Shown: in pieces, positions 37,508 through 49,389 of the stretch
Layout of the letters: each line of letters begins with the position of its first letter
Position numbering within the stretch: the first letter of the stretch is position 1
Assembly: GCF_000238335.3 (NCBI RefSeq)
Contig: NZ_AHCB03000012.1
Location: 62,001-126,000, forward strand
DNA: 64,000 nt
Direction of reading: 5' to 3'
Source: Pseudoalteromonas marina
GTDB lineage: Bacteria > Pseudomonadota > Gammaproteobacteria > Enterobacterales > Alteromonadaceae
Made by a program: the position numbers and the translations under genes
The notes under the pieces: generated by a model
What the model was told of the DNA's origin: nothing
The model's database searches: none
The model's input: the letters and a program-made list of their open reading frames with translations, nothing else

Positions 37508-38176
37508 ATGAAATCGTTATCTATTTTTTTTGCTTTATTTACCTTTACGCTAGCCTTAAATAGCTATGCCACAGAGCCTACTACCGAACAGCAAAAAGCG
37601 GATGAAAAAGTAAACACATTAGAATATAAAGCCCCTGAGCTTAAAAAACCGGTTGTTGACCCAACCAAACCAGACGACTCAAAAGTGTTAGGCGATGAAA
37701 CCCCCAAGCCCGTTGAAAAGCCTAAAAATAAAATAGAAAAAGCAGCAGCCGTAGCCGAAGCAGAAAAAGCAGTAGCCCAAGCAAAAGAGGCTTTAACAGC
37801 TAAACAGCAAGCTAAAGCTAAGCAATCACGCGAATCACTAGCTGTGGTTGAACAACTTATAAAAGCCTATAACGCGCGCAACATTGAAGAGTTTATTCGT
37901 GTTTACGATGAAGATGTAGAGTTTTATATTTTCCCCAATGAGCTATTATTTAAAGGAAAAGAAAAACTAATAGCACGTTATGGTTTAATGTTTAAAAAGC
38001 TAAAGTGTATTCACTCATCGCCAATTAAACGCATAGTACATGGTGATATAGTAATAGATCATGAGCTATCAGAAACCTGCTCAGCAGACGAAAACGTAAT
38101 AGATAAACGCTCAGAGCTTGTATCGAGCTATCAAATTAAAAACGAAAAAATAATTCGCGTATTATTTTTTCGTTAA
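37508..38176 (+). CDS. Exported protein with C-terminal NTF2/SnoaL-like domain
   Basis: A 222-residue protein. The ATG at 37508 has AGGAAAG upstream and gives signal peptide MKSLSIFFALFTFTLALNSYA; a longer frame from 37436 would mask it. A lysine/proline/glutamate-rich, probably disordered or helical segment fills about residues 22-110. It is followed by a SnoaL-like fold (VVEQLIKAYNARNIEEFIRVYDEDVEFYIFP ... VIDHELSETC) to the end. No catalytic residues can be assigned. It is 8 nt upstream of the next gene, so they form an operon. Confidence 0.75.
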   Translation: MKSLSIFFALFTFTLALNSYATEPTTEQQKADEKVNTLEYKAPELKKPVVDPTKPDDSKVLGDETPKPVEKPKNKIEKAAAVAEAEKAVAQAKEALTAKQQAKAKQSRESLAVVEQLIKAYNARNIEEFIRVYDEDVEFYIFPNELLFKGKEKLIARYGLMFKKLKCIHSSPIKRIVHGDIVIDHELSETCSADENVIDKRSELVSSYQIKNEKIIRVLFFR

Positions 38177-38184
38177 GGATTATT

Positions 38185-38505
38185 ATGCAAATTACTGACG
38201 ACAAAAAACTTCGCTTAATGTACCGAGTAGAGCCCGGTTGTTTAGGCCCCGAAGGCGCACAACATATTGAAGATTTTTGTCGTTATGCTAACAAGCATAT
38301 TAAGTCACCTTATTATGCACAATTCGTTTTTTTACCGCGTTACGATAAACAAAAAGACGAACGCCAATACAGCGTAAAAAGCCGTAATCTATCGCAATTG
38401 CAGGTTAGAAAGTACTTTAGTCACTTTGAAATCGATATGGATGGCTTTGAGGAGCAGCTCGACGAGCTACTTACCAAAGCAATCGACTTGTACTTTAAAC
38501 GCTAA
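38185..38505 (+). CDS. Conserved-looking protein of unknown function
   Basis: A 106-residue soluble protein with no signal peptide or membrane helix. It is rich in charged and aromatic residues, with a single CLGPEGAQHIEDFC segment holding two cysteines. The start has AAGGA at proper spacing and lies 8 nt after the NTF2-like gene, which supports it as real. I do not recognise the family and infer no function. Confidence 0.65.
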   Translation: MQITDDKKLRLMYRVEPGCLGPEGAQHIEDFCRYANKHIKSPYYAQFVFLPRYDKQKDERQYSVKSRNLSQLQVRKYFSHFEIDMDGFEEQLDELLTKAIDLYFKR

Positions 38506-38559
38506 TCCCTGAAGCTTCAAATATAAGTAAAGCGGCCAAAGGTATACTTAGCACGTATG

Positions 38560-39870
38560 CTTTATACCTAAAGCCTGCTTACGTAACCCTTTATCAAATC
38601 ACTTATTTTTACCTCTAAAAGCGCAGCGTCTCTTAACCTTGTTTTGTAGACGAAGAGCTTGCTCACGTTAGAAGCGCAGCTTCTCATTTCAGATCAAATA
38701 TTAAATTACTTAGTCCCTAACTCTAAAAGCGCAGCGCCTCTTAACCTCTTTGTGAATAATGGGTTTTAAAACAGTAATACACAAAGAGAAGCGAATGAGA
38801 AGACATAATGATCTGGGCAATGCTTAGCCTTGTCTTGTAGACGTAGAGCTTGCTCACGTTAGAAGCGTAGCTTCTTATTACTTAAAAATACATACCACCA
38901 CAGAGCGCACCGACGCGCTTTGCGCTACACAGAGTTAAAAATATTTGTTAGTCACTACTCCTGGTCTTCTCCTTCACTTCTCTGTGGTGAAACGATCACT
39001 TTTATAGCATGAGTAAAACGTTGTTATTAAACGAAAGCAAAGCGCGTTTACAGGCTATATTTAGGCACGGCATTGTGAATATAAGGATTTTCATTACCTC
39101 TAAAAGCGCAGCGTCTCTTAACCTCTTTGTGAATAATGGGTTTTAAAACAGTAATACACAAAGAGAAGCGAATGAGAATAAAATGAGAAGGCAAAGTAAA
39201 TAGGGTAGAGTTTTGTTTTGTAGACGTAGAGCTTGCTAACGTTAGAAGTGAAGCTTCTTATTACTTAAAATTAGATATGACCACAGAGCACACCGAGGCG
39301 CTTCGCGCTACACAGAGTTAAAAAATATTGGTTAGTCACTGCTCCTGTTTTTCTCATTCACTTCTCGGTGGTAAAACAATCACTTTTATAGCATAACTAA
39401 AACGCTTCTACAGGCTGTATTTAGCCACGGCATTGTGAATATGAGCTTTTAAATCTTAATGCAAAAAAAGAAGTAAATGAGAAAACATAATGATCTGGGT
39501 AATGCTTAGCCTTGTCTCGTAGACGTAGAGCTTGCTCACGTTAGAAGCGCAGCTTCTTGTTTCAGGTCAAATATTAAATCACTTAGTCCCAACCTCTAAA
39601 AGCGCAGCGTCTCTTAACCTCTTTGTGAATAATGGGCTTTAAAATTTAAATGCACAAAGAGAAGTGAATGAGAAGAAAATGAGAAAACATAATGATATGG
39701 GCAATGCTTAGCCTTGTCTTGTAGACGTAGAGCTTGCTCACGTTAGAAGCGCCGCTTCTCATTTCAGGTCAAATATTAAATTACTTAGTTCCTAACTCTA
39801 AAAGCGCAGCGCCTCTTAACCTCTTTGTGAATAATAATCTTTTAAAACCTTAATACACAAAGCACAGGGC
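38560..39870. repeat. Repeat array 2: modular A-REP-C units (largest array)
   Basis: This gene-free 1.3-kb stretch is built almost wholly of repeats. REP units start with GTAG at 38646, 38837, 39220, 39519 and 39721. Unit A (CTAAAAGCGCAGCG, then CTCTTTGTG ... CACAAAGAG) recurs at about 38620, 38715, 39100, 39595 and 39800. Unit C (CACCACAGAG ... CTCTGTGGTG) recurs at about 38891 and 39281. Copies are 85-95% alike by eye. Confidence 0.9.
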
Positions 39871-39883
39871 TTTATTACAGCCA

Positions 39884-39910
39884 TAAAAAAAGAGCTTTCG
39901 CTCTTTTTTT
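39884..39910. terminator. Bidirectional terminator
   Basis: Stem AAAAAAGAGC-TTTC-GCTCTTTTTT, 24 nt past the stop of the minus-strand TPR gene. Confidence 0.85.
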
Positions 39911-39933
39911 CAAACTATATAAGCAAGCTAAAC

Positions 39934-40824
39934 TTACTCGCCTGCCACAATAGTATTAAAGCTATTATTATCGTGAAGGCTTGCAAATGCACTTTCGTGG
40001 AGTAACTCATTACGTAAGTTAGGTGAATACTCAAGTGCCATTTTTATATCGGCCAGCGCATCGGCGTGTTCGTGTATTAACGCAAACGCACACGCGCGTT
40101 GCCAATACGCATAACCATAATCGCTATCTATATCAATTGCCTGGTTACATAAATCAATCGCTTTGGCTGTTTGATTAATTTCAAGCAGGGCATCAGCTTT
40201 GTAAGCAATAGCCTCAACGTCTTCAGGTTTACGTTTTAAAATTTCATCAAAAATCTCGATTTTATTAGCATAATCACTTTCTAAATTTGCGCGCATCCAC
40301 AACGAGTGAACCTCATTTGTAATCGATATACGTTCTTGGTTACTGAGTATTTCTTCAGAACGTACACGCAGTTTTTCTTCTAGAATTTTTAATCGGTCTT
40401 CGTATTCGTCCGTAATAACACTCACACGGGTATTTACAATATCTTCTACTTTATTTTTAACATCGCGCAGCGAGTTCCAGCCAACAAGTACCAAAATAGA
40501 TGCCGTCGCGGTAATAATAAAAAACACATTATTTATCGTATCGGTAGTGTAAGTAAGGGCTCTGTCGGCCGTGTCTAACTGCGCATGCGTTACTTGTTTA
40601 GTAACGTCTTCGCGTAGTTTTTGCTGATCTTGGCGAACCGCTTTTAACTCATCTAAAATGTAGCGTTCCATAAGCGGTTTATACATAGGCTCTTTAAGTT
40701 GTTCAAGCGCTTGCTGTTCTTGTAACTTTGAGGGGGCTTCTGTTTGTTGCTCAGCCGCATTAGCCAACGTTAAAAATAAAGTAAAACAAATACATAGTAA
40801 ATAAAAGTAATAACGCATCAACAT
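39934..40824 (-). CDS. Membrane-anchored coiled-coil TPR protein
   Basis: A 296-residue protein with an N-terminal signal peptide (about 1-23, ending LANAA) and a second hydrophobic helix at about 97-117 (VFFIITATASILVLVGW). A coiled coil and TPR-like repeats (about 175-275, for example IFDEILKRKPEDVEAIAYKADALLEINQ) follow. This layout puts the TPR part in the cytoplasm if the signal is cleaved. The ATG at 40824 is chosen; a TTG at 40830 and an ATG at 40818 are alternatives. It is a likely scaffold; partners are unknown. Confidence 0.7.
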   Translation of the reverse strand: MLMRYYFYLLCICFTLFLTLANAAEQQTEAPSKLQEQQALEQLKEPMYKPLMERYILDELKAVRQDQQKLREDVTKQVTHAQLDTADRALTYTTDTINNVFFIITATASILVLVGWNSLRDVKNKVEDIVNTRVSVITDEYEDRLKILEEKLRVRSEEILSNQERISITNEVHSLWMRANLESDYANKIEIFDEILKRKPEDVEAIAYKADALLEINQTAKAIDLCNQAIDIDSDYGYAYWQRACAFALIHEHADALADIKMALEYSPNLRNELLHESAFASLHDNNSFNTIVAGE

Positions 40825-40964
40825 GCCCAAATAAAATAATAAATTGCAAAAATAATATTAACACGCACAACCTAAACTCACTAGGGCGGGTTTTGTTTTG
40901 AAGGCGAGTTTACAGCACATTATAAATTATTATCACTAAAGCATTGTGCAGTAATAAATTTTAG

Positions 40965-40995
40965 GCAAAAAAAACCAGCTCTGGGTGAGCTGGCT
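40965..40995 (-). terminator. Minus-strand terminator with no annotated gene before it
   Basis: Stem CCAGCTC / GAGCTGG followed by eight T residues on the minus strand. It implies a short minus-strand transcript from about 41.25 kb, between katG and the TPR gene. Confidence 0.65.
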
Positions 40996-41160
40996 GAAAC
41001 TGCTAAAACATCAAAGGTTAGGGAAAACTTAACTACCGTTAGCTAATAAAAATCAGCTAACAAAAAACAGGTAAATTAGAGTTATAAAGTAAAGGTGTAT
41101 TGGGCTTAGTAATACACCTTTAACGTTATAACTACAATTTCATGGTGAAGGGGGGTATTC

Positions 41161-41238
41161 CTATGTGCGCTGTGGTAAACCAAAGCCACTTTCAAACCCT
41201 TCACGTACCATTACGCCGCTACTTTTTAATTCGATCAT
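41161..41238 (-). CDS. Possible 25-residue peptide gene
   Basis: A short open frame (starts MIELKSSGVMVREG, ends GFGLPQRT) is the only sizeable frame in the 660-bp gap before katG on the strand that ends at the terminator at 40965. No strong ribosome site is seen. A long hairpin (AAAGGTGTATT / AATACACCTTT at 41091-41121) lies between it and the terminator. It could be a peptide gene, a small RNA or chance; I cannot decide from one sequence. Confidence 0.25.
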   Translation of the reverse strand: MIELKSSGVMVREGFESGFGLPQRT

Positions 41239-41490
41239 CGTTATTTAAAAAAAGATCAAAAATTTTTAAAGGCTCGTTTTTAAATACCAATCAAAAATAC
41301 AAATCGCTCCAATCGTTTTAAATACGGTGCATTTGTTGGTATAGCTCAAAAAATAAGCCTATATTGGTAATTCAAAATAAGTACAAGTATATAAACAATT
41401 GATTAAGCAACATTTGCATGAATTAAAAATAGTAATACCTAAACAAATTGACCATTGCTTACGTATTTTATTTTATACCAAGAGGATTAA

Positions 41491-43671
<2,181 letters not shown>

Positions 43672-43689
43672 TAAACCTAAGTAACAGTT

Positions 43690-43716
43690 AAAAAGGAGCA
43701 GCAATGCTCCTTTTTT
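43690..43716 (+). terminator. Terminator of katG
   Basis: Stem AAAAAGGAGCA-GCAA-TGCTCCTTTTTT. Confidence 0.9.
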
Positions 43717-43739
43717 GTTTTTAAAAACTGAGCTTTAAA

Positions 43740-44362
43740 ACCGTATTGCACAAAGAGAAGTGAATGAGGAGTAAATGAGTAGCCAAAGTAATCAGAGTTA
43801 AGGTATTTTTTGTAGACGAAGAGCTTGCTCACGTTGGAAGTGCAGCTTCTAGTTACTTAAAAATAAATATCACCACAGAGCGCACCGAGGCGCTTCGCGC
43901 TACACAGAGTTAAAATATTGGTTAGTCACTGCTCCTGCTCTTCTCCTTAACTTCTCGGTGGTAAAACAATCACTTTTGTAGCTGTTGCTATTAAATGAAT
44001 GCAAAGCGCACCTGCAGGCTACATTCAGCCACTGCTTTTGAAAGCTGAGCTTTTAAAAACATAATGCACAAAGAGAAGAGAATGAGGAGTAAATGAGAAG
44101 ATAAAGTGAATAGGTCATAGTTTAGCTTTGTTTTGTAGACGAAGAGCTTGCTCACGTTTGAAGTGCAGCTTCTTGTTACTAACTTTTAAAGCGATTCCTC
44201 TAAAAGCGCAGCGCCTCTAAACCTCTTTGTGAAAAATTGGCTTTTAAATCTTAATGCACAAAGAAAAGCGAATGAGGAGTAAATGAGTAGCCAAAGTAAG
44301 TAGGGTTAACTTATTTTGTAGACGTAGAGCTTGCTCACGTTAGAAGCGATAGCTTCTTGTTT
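43740..44362. repeat. Repeat array 3: modular A-REP-C units next to the RAYT gene
   Basis: A gene-free array ending 11 nt from the 3' end of the RAYT gene. REP units start with GTAG at 43812, 44135 and 44318. Unit C is at about 43870-43980, and A-type units (CTCTTTGTG / GCACAAAGAG) at about 43745, 44060 and 44200. The same GGCTACATTCAGCCACTGC link as in array 1 recurs at about 44020. Confidence 0.88.
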
Positions 44363-44372
44363 TACATGCTAT

Positions 44373-44819
44373 TTAATTTAAATAAATACAATCCCAAAAT
44401 GGATATTGCCCGACACTTTTTACTATGCCAGTTCTTAGTGGGTTAGCAACAATATAGCGAGCTTGATTAATTAAATCTTTTTCAGAACGAAGCTGATGCT
44501 CAAAATAATTTTGCTGCCAAATCTTGCCTGTTGTTTCATTTAGCTTATTTATTTTTACAGTCGTTACACTTTTAAAGATTTTTATTACGTTAGCTAGTGA
44601 GCAGTCTTTAAGCTGAAATAACCAATGGAGATGATCAGGCATTAATACATAACAAATTGTATTTACTTTATTTTGCATATCCACAATAGCCTTTGCTGCA
44701 ATACATGCATTGCCAAATTCTTTAAATAGAGGTGCTCTATTTATGCAGCATATAGTCACAGAGTAGAACTGATTATTATTTGAAAAACGATGTGCTAATA
44801 ATTTTGAGGAGTCATGCAT
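44373..44819 (-). CDS. REP-associated tyrosine transposase (RAYT, Y1_Tnp/TnpA-REP)
   Basis: A 148-residue HUH-superfamily single-strand DNA transposase related to IS200/IS605 TnpA. The metal-binding HUH motif is H63-L-H65 in MPDHLHWLF, and the catalytic tyrosine is Y122 in ARYIVANPLR, the signature of domesticated RAYTs. It has KIWQQNYFEHQLRSE in between, as in the family. It is flanked on both sides by REP hairpins (44318 and 44883-44985), the normal genomic setting of a RAYT, and is the likely source of the REP family spread over this window. The frame is intact. Confidence 0.9.
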   Translation of the reverse strand: MHDSSKLLAHRFSNNNQFYSVTICCINRAPLFKEFGNACIAAKAIVDMQNKVNTICYVLMPDHLHWLFQLKDCSLANVIKIFKSVTTVKINKLNETTGKIWQQNYFEHQLRSEKDLINQARYIVANPLRTGIVKSVGQYPFWDCIYLN

Positions 44820-44882
44820 AGGAAAGGAATATATTTTGGCTTTGTATAACCATAGATAAGAATTAATCTAAAACAAGTTTTA

Positions 44883-45060
44883 AAAAGCCTTGCTTTTTCA
44901 CGCCAGCAAGCTGCGCGTCTACAAGTTACTTTAAACACTATTTTGTAGACGTAGAGCTTGCTCACGTTAGAAGTGAAAGCTTCTCAGCGCTACACAAAAA
45001 ACACGAGCAATAGTTAATTACCTCTTGGTGATGATTTAATTACTTGTTTACTAATGCATT
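44883..45060. repeat. REP pair on the 5' side of the RAYT gene
   Basis: An inverted REP lies at 44883-44922 (minus strand GTAG-A then CGCGCAGC / GCTGGCG stem) and a direct REP at 44945-44985 (GTAG-A then CGTAGAGC / GCTCACG). The two point outward from each other as in a bipartite REP pair. A unit-C remnant (CTTGGTGATGA) follows at about 45025. Confidence 0.85.
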
Positions 45061-45071
45061 TAACCAAGCAT

Positions 45072-45098
45072 AAAAAAGGCGCTAACTAAGCGCCTTTT
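45072..45098. terminator. Terminator of ybiT
   Basis: Stem AAAAGGCGCT-AACTA-AGCGCCTTTT, 20 nt past the ybiT stop. Confidence 0.88.
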
Positions 45099-45117
45099 AC
45101 ACTAAACAGCAAAGGGT

Positions 45118-46716
45118 TTATGCTTTTTTCTCTTCGCAGCTTGCAAGGTACTCGTCAAACGTACCCTGAAAATCAATAACCTGCTTATCTTTAATATCAA
45201 TAATACGCGTAGCTAACGACGACACAAACTCACGGTCGTGGCTTACAAAAATAAGCGTGCCTGCAAAGTCTTTAAGCGCATTATTTAACGCCTCAATGGC
45301 TTCCATATCCATGTGGTTTGTTGGCTCGTCCATTACAAGCACGTTCACGTCTTGCATCATTAACTTACCAAATAACAAACGGTTTTTTTCACCACCTGAA
45401 CAGTTACGCGCTTTTTTGTTTGAATCGTCTGCGGTAAACAACAAACGGCCTAACATGCCACGTACCATTAAATCGTTATGCTTGGCCGTACGCCACTGCG
45501 ACATCCAATCAAACAACGTTAAATCGTTATCAAAATCTTTAGTGCTGTCTTGCGGGCAGTAACCAAAGCTCGCATTTTCAGACCACTTAATTTCGCCTTC
45601 ATTACTTTTAAGCTCGTTAACTAAACAGCGCAAAAAGGTAGTTTTACCCACACCGTTTTCGCCAATTACCGCAAGCTTTGCACCGGCTTCTAGTAAAAAC
45701 TCACCGCCACTAAATAACGTTTCACCATCAAAACCATGGCCAAGCTTGTTTACTTCAAGCGCTTGGCGGTACATTTTTTTGCCTTCGTCAAAACTTAACG
45801 ATGGGCTCATACGGCTTGACGCTTTAACTTCATCAAGCTTAATTTTATCCATTTTTTTAGCGCGCGAACTTGCTTGCTTAGCTTTAGACGCGTTAGCACC
45901 AAAGCGGTTAACAAAGTCTTGTAGCTCGTCAATCTCGGCGCTCTTTTTAGCGTTTTCAGCTAAAAGTTGCTCGCGCTGTAAGCCTGCTGCTTCTAAAAAT
46001 TTCTCGTAGTTACCTGGGTAAATACGCAGCTCACCGTAGTCAATGTCGGCCATGTGTGTACATACCGAGTTTAAAAAGTGGCGGTCATGCGAAATAATAA
46101 TCATGGTGCATTTACGTTTATTAAGCTCATCAGCAAGCCACGTAATGGTATGAATATCCAAGTTATTGGTAGGCTCATCGAGTAGCAGTATATCTGGGTT
46201 TGCAAACAAGGCCTGTGCTAAAAGCACACGGAGTTTCCAACCTGGGGCAACGTTTGCCATTAAGCCATAATGAAACTCTTTATCTATACCCGCTTCTATT
46301 AGTATTTCTTCAGCGCGGCTTTCGGCGGTGTAACCGTCCATTTCGGCAAAAACGCTTTCAAGGTCGGCCACTTTCATGCCGTCTTCTTCGCTCATTTCTG
46401 GTAACGAATAAATACGTTCGCGCTCTTGCTTTACTTTCCAAAGCTCAACGTCGCCCATGATTACTGCATCTACCACCGTGTATTGCTCAAATGCAAACTG
46501 GTCTTGGCTAAGGTTACCTACTTTTAACCCCGGGGTAATCGACACATTACCCGCGCTAGGCACAAGCGCACCGCTTAAAATTTTCATGAAGGTCGACTTG
46601 CCGCAGCCGTTAGCGCCAATTAAACCGTAACGGTTACCGTTACCAAATTTAGCTGAAATGTTTTCAAACAACGGCTCTGCGCCAAACTGCATCGTAATAT
46701 TTGCGGTGGAGATCAA
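45118..46716 (-). CDS. ybiT: ABC-F ATPase YbiT
   Basis: A ribosome-associated ABC-F protein with two ATPase domains and no membrane part; the family adjusts translation. Domain 1 has GANGCGKST and [11 protein letters not shown], domain 2 has [18 protein letters not shown] and [11 protein letters not shown], and the linker [15 protein letters not shown] is typical. The start is a TTG at 46716: it gives [12 protein letters not shown], which aligns exactly with E. coli YbiT (MLVSSNVTMQFG), and AGGA lies upstream. The longer frame to 46824 would add 36 residues not found in the family. Length 532, E. coli 530. Confidence 0.95.
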   Translation of the reverse strand: MISTANITMQFGAEPLFENISAKFGNGNRYGLIGANGCGKSTFMKILSGALVPSAGNVSITPGLKVGNLSQDQFAFEQYTVVDAVIMGDVELWKVKQERERIYSLPEMSEEDGMKVADLESVFAEMDGYTAESRAEEILIEAGIDKEFHYGLMANVAPGWKLRVLLAQALFANPDILLLDEPTNNLDIHTITWLADELNKRKCTMIIISHDRHFLNSVCTHMADIDYGELRIYPGNYEKFLEAAGLQREQLLAENAKKSAEIDELQDFVNRFGANASKAKQASSRAKKMDKIKLDEVKASSRMSPSLSFDEGKKMYRQALEVNKLGHGFDGETLFSGGEFLLEAGAKLAVIGENGVGKTTFLRCLVNELKSNEGEIKWSENASFGYCPQDSTKDFDNDLTLFDWMSQWRTAKHNDLMVRGMLGRLLFTADDSNKKARNCSGGEKNRLLFGKLMMQDVNVLVMDEPTNHMDMEAIEALNNALKDFAGTLIFVSHDREFVSSLATRIIDIKDKQVIDFQGTFDEYLASCEEKKA

Positions 46717-46936
46717 AAAGGGTAATCCTAGAATGAGTACTGACAGGAGCTTGCTGTAGCAAAAGGCCACAAACAACATCAAGCAATAGGGTAAATTAGC
46801 TGGCGAATTATACAGATCAGCCACAACTATTGAAAGGTAAAAGGCAGCTAATTTATAACCAACCTTAAACGCACTTTAACGGTGCAAAAGCTTTTAAAAA
46901 TTTGCTTAGTAAATAAGGAAGGTTAAATAAATAAAA

Positions 46937-47674
46937 TTATTGATGGGTTTGGTAAATACGCTCAATAACCGCTTTATTATTGGTAATATACGAATTAATA
47001 GCCGCAATATCGTCAGCAGTAACCGTTTTTTTACTCAGCATAAAATGCACATTATTAACGTTTATGGGCTCAACCAATGCCGCAGGCATAATGTTTGAAT
47101 ACTGCTTTGTAAAATATTGCGCCACTAACGAATCATCAATTAAAAAATTAATGCGCTGCTTGTTAAGCAAAATAAAACGCTTTTTAGACTCCCCCGTAAG
47201 CACCACTTGGTTTGCATACTGCGTGCGTAGTTGTTCAAACGCATCGCCAAAAACACTTCCTCTGTTTACACCCACCGTAAGCGATTTTTTAAATAACGCG
47301 TTAATGCTATTCACATTAGGCGAACTGGCGTGCTTATATAGCAGCATTTTTTCAACACGGTAGGGTAACGTAAAGTGGGCATACTCAGCGCGCTCTGCCG
47401 TTTTGCTGGCGGCAAAAATTAAATCAACACGTCCCTGTTTTAGCTCTTCAAATGCACGTAACGAGCTAGGTAACACACTAAAATTTAAGCAATAAGGTGA
47501 GCTTTTAAAAATAGCCTTAAGTACGTCTATTTCAACCCCGCCCAGCGTATTGTTTTTTAAAATTACATAAGGCGGCCAGTAACTTTCGTTGGTAGCTACT
47601 GTTAACGTTTTAGTGCATCCCCAGGCATTAAATGCACTAAAAGTAAAAAGGGTTATAAACAATAATATTTTCAA
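46937..47674 (-). CDS. Orphan periplasmic solute-binding protein (SBP_bac_3-like)
   Basis: A 245-residue exported protein, signal peptide about 1-18, mature start near CTKTLTVATN. Motifs are YWPPYV, LGGVEIDVLKAIF, SSPYCLNF, and GRVDLIFAASKTAERAEY, the amino-acid-binding-protein fold. Two cysteines (after the signal and in SPYC) are shared with the paralogue upstream and could form a disulfide. There is no transporter nearby. It lies 39 nt after its paralogue in the same orientation. Confidence 0.8.
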   Translation of the reverse strand: MKILLFITLFTFSAFNAWGCTKTLTVATNESYWPPYVILKNNTLGGVEIDVLKAIFKSSPYCLNFSVLPSSLRAFEELKQGRVDLIFAASKTAERAEYAHFTLPYRVEKMLLYKHASSPNVNSINALFKKSLTVGVNRGSVFGDAFEQLRTQYANQVVLTGESKKRFILLNKQRINFLIDDSLVAQYFTKQYSNIMPAALVEPINVNNVHFMLSKKTVTADDIAAINSYITNNKAVIERIYQTHQ

Positions 47675-47713
47675 ACTACAGCCTTTTGTAAACGGTTTTT
47701 AGTGTGTATTTAA

Positions 47714-48457
47714 TTATAATTTTTCAAACAGTTCTGCTAATTGTGCCTTACGGCTTTGTATTAATTTATTAACCTCAATAACATCTTGCATAGTGGAGGT
47801 ATTTTTACTCAGCATTAAATGAATAGAGCCCTTATTAACATAGGTTGTGGTATTAACTCGCTTAATAGTGTTTGACTGGCTAATAAAGTACTCACCCACT
47901 AACTGGTCTTCAATTATAAAATCGACCCGTTGTTTAGCTAATAAAGCAAAACGCGTTTTTGCCGCACCGGTAAAAATAATTTGTTTTGGATAAATATTTT
48001 TTAAGTGCTCAAATTGCTCGCCGTAATAACTCCCTACATGGGCGGCCACGGTGTAGCCCTGTTCAAGCGCATCTTGCAGGTTTTTAACATTATATTGTTT
48101 ATTTTTATGCTGATACAGCCACATCACCTCGTTGCGGTAACTATCCGAAAAATAAACATGCTCTGCACGTTTTTCAGTAAAGCTGGCAGCCCAGCCTAAA
48201 TCCATTCTGCCTTTAGTTTGTTCAACAAATGCACGCTCGGTATTGGGTAAAAACTCAACCTGAACACAGTAAGGCGACCCCGCAAAAATAAGCCAAAGTG
48301 CCGTTACTTCTTTACCTTGTGCGTGGCCGTCTACATTAACAACGTAAGGCGGCCAATAGGTATCGTGCGACGCGACAAAAAACCTTTTTTCGCAAGCCGT
48401 GCTCCCAAAAGAGAGGGCTACTAACAAATACACACCGTATTTTTTTAATCTATGCAT
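47714..48457 (-). CDS. Orphan periplasmic solute-binding protein, paralogue of the next gene
   Basis: A 247-residue protein. The ATG at 48457 has AGGG 6 nt upstream and opens the signal peptide MHRLKKYGVYLLVALSFGSTA; another ATG at 48469 lies ahead of that site. It shares YWPPYVV, GSPYC, LPNTERAF, GRMDLGWAASFTEKRAEH and LAKQRVDFIIEDQLVGEYF with the gene downstream, about 35% identity by eye. The pair looks like a tandem duplication. The ligand is unknown. Confidence 0.8.
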   Translation of the reverse strand: MHRLKKYGVYLLVALSFGSTACEKRFFVASHDTYWPPYVVNVDGHAQGKEVTALWLIFAGSPYCVQVEFLPNTERAFVEQTKGRMDLGWAASFTEKRAEHVYFSDSYRNEVMWLYQHKNKQYNVKNLQDALEQGYTVAAHVGSYYGEQFEHLKNIYPKQIIFTGAAKTRFALLAKQRVDFIIEDQLVGEYFISQSNTIKRVNTTTYVNKGSIHLMLSKNTSTMQDVIEVNKLIQSRKAQLAELFEKL

Positions 48458-48789
48458 TATATCCCTCATGCTAGCGACGCAATACGTACAGTATAAACCA
48501 GCCTAAAAATTTGGTAGCAAATTTTGTATAAGCATGTAAATAACATTACTGGCTGTAAAAAGTTATGTATTTATAATCAATGTGTTGGGAGGGCTAAGCT
48601 AACATGTTCAATTTTGTAACCGTTAAATTTGCAGTGCGTACGAGTGATTAATAAAAAGGGCGTATTAATTTAAAATATTCTACTACTAAGTCTATATTTT
48701 ATTTATTTGTTCCTGTAGATTAAACACCAATGAATTTAATATTAACAGCAGCTTAGCTGTTAAACGATTAGCCAAGGAGCGGGTGTATC
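48458..48789. other. Gene-free divergent region
   Basis: AT-rich spacer between the minus-strand binding-protein pair and the plus-strand methyltransferase. A short inverted repeat AACAGC / GCTGTT lies at about 48747-48764, 25 bp before the methyltransferase gene. No other structure is seen. Confidence 0.3.
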
Positions 48790-49389
48790 GTGCCAAGTAC
48801 CACACTCACTTACTACAATAACAATGCACAAACCTTTAGCGACTCAACGCTTAATGTTGATATGTCGGCGTTATATACTGAGTTTTTACCGCATGTAAAA
48901 CAGCACGGCCATATTCTTGACGCTGGCTGTGGCTCAGCCCGCGATGCCGCCAACTTTAAAAACCAAGGGTTTACTGTCAACGCGTTTGACGCAAGCCCAG
49001 CACTTGCAAAGTTAGCCAGTAATTACTTACAACAACCGATAGAGATTAAAACCTTTCAAGAGCTTGAGTGTGTTAATAAATACGACGGCATTTGGTGCTG
49101 CGCGAGTTTATTACATGTGCCAAAAGCTGAGTTGCCGCAGGTTTTTTTAAAGCTACAAAATGCCTTAAAACCAGATGGCGTTTTATATGTATCGTTTAAA
49201 TATGGCACGCAAGAGCGCGAACATAATGGCCGTGAATTTACCGATTTAAATGAAAGTGCTTTAACTGCGTTAATTAACAGCCACACAAAACTTAAAATAA
49301 TAAAACAATGGCAAAGTGTTGATCAGCGCCCTGAGCGCGAAAGCCAAGTGTGGCTTAATGCGTTAATAAAGGCTGCTTCCACTTTATGA
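48790..49389 (+). CDS. Class I SAM-dependent methyltransferase
   Basis: A 199-residue small-molecule-type methyltransferase. Motif I is ILDAGCGSARDA (about 41-52), then VNAFDASPALA, and motif post-II GIWCCASLLHVPK. GTG start with AAGGAG 10 nt upstream. Its stop overlaps the start of the HNH-S24 gene (ATGA), so the two are made together. It has no DNA-methylase target domain or NPPY motif, so it is unlikely to protect DNA against the nuclease; the substrate is unknown. Confidence 0.8.
   Translation: MPSTTLTYYNNNAQTFSDSTLNVDMSALYTEFLPHVKQHGHILDAGCGSARDAANFKNQGFTVNAFDASPALAKLASNYLQQPIEIKTFQELECVNKYDGIWCCASLLHVPKAELPQVFLKLQNALKPDGVLYVSFKYGTQEREHNGREFTDLNESALTALINSHTKLKIIKQWQSVDQRPERESQVWLNALIKAASTL

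Noticed and set aside
38560..39870. Possible CRISPR array
   Set aside because: Repeats are long, modular and themselves palindromic, with no uniform spacers and no cas genes nearby.
41162..41310. Plus-strand small frame starting at 41162
   Set aside because: It has a G-rich upstream sequence but a basic, low-complexity product and no terminator on that strand; less convincing than the minus-strand transcript.
46717..46824. N-terminal extension of YbiT
   Set aside because: The extra 36 residues are hydrophobic and absent from the family; a TTG at 46716 with a ribosome site gives the family start.
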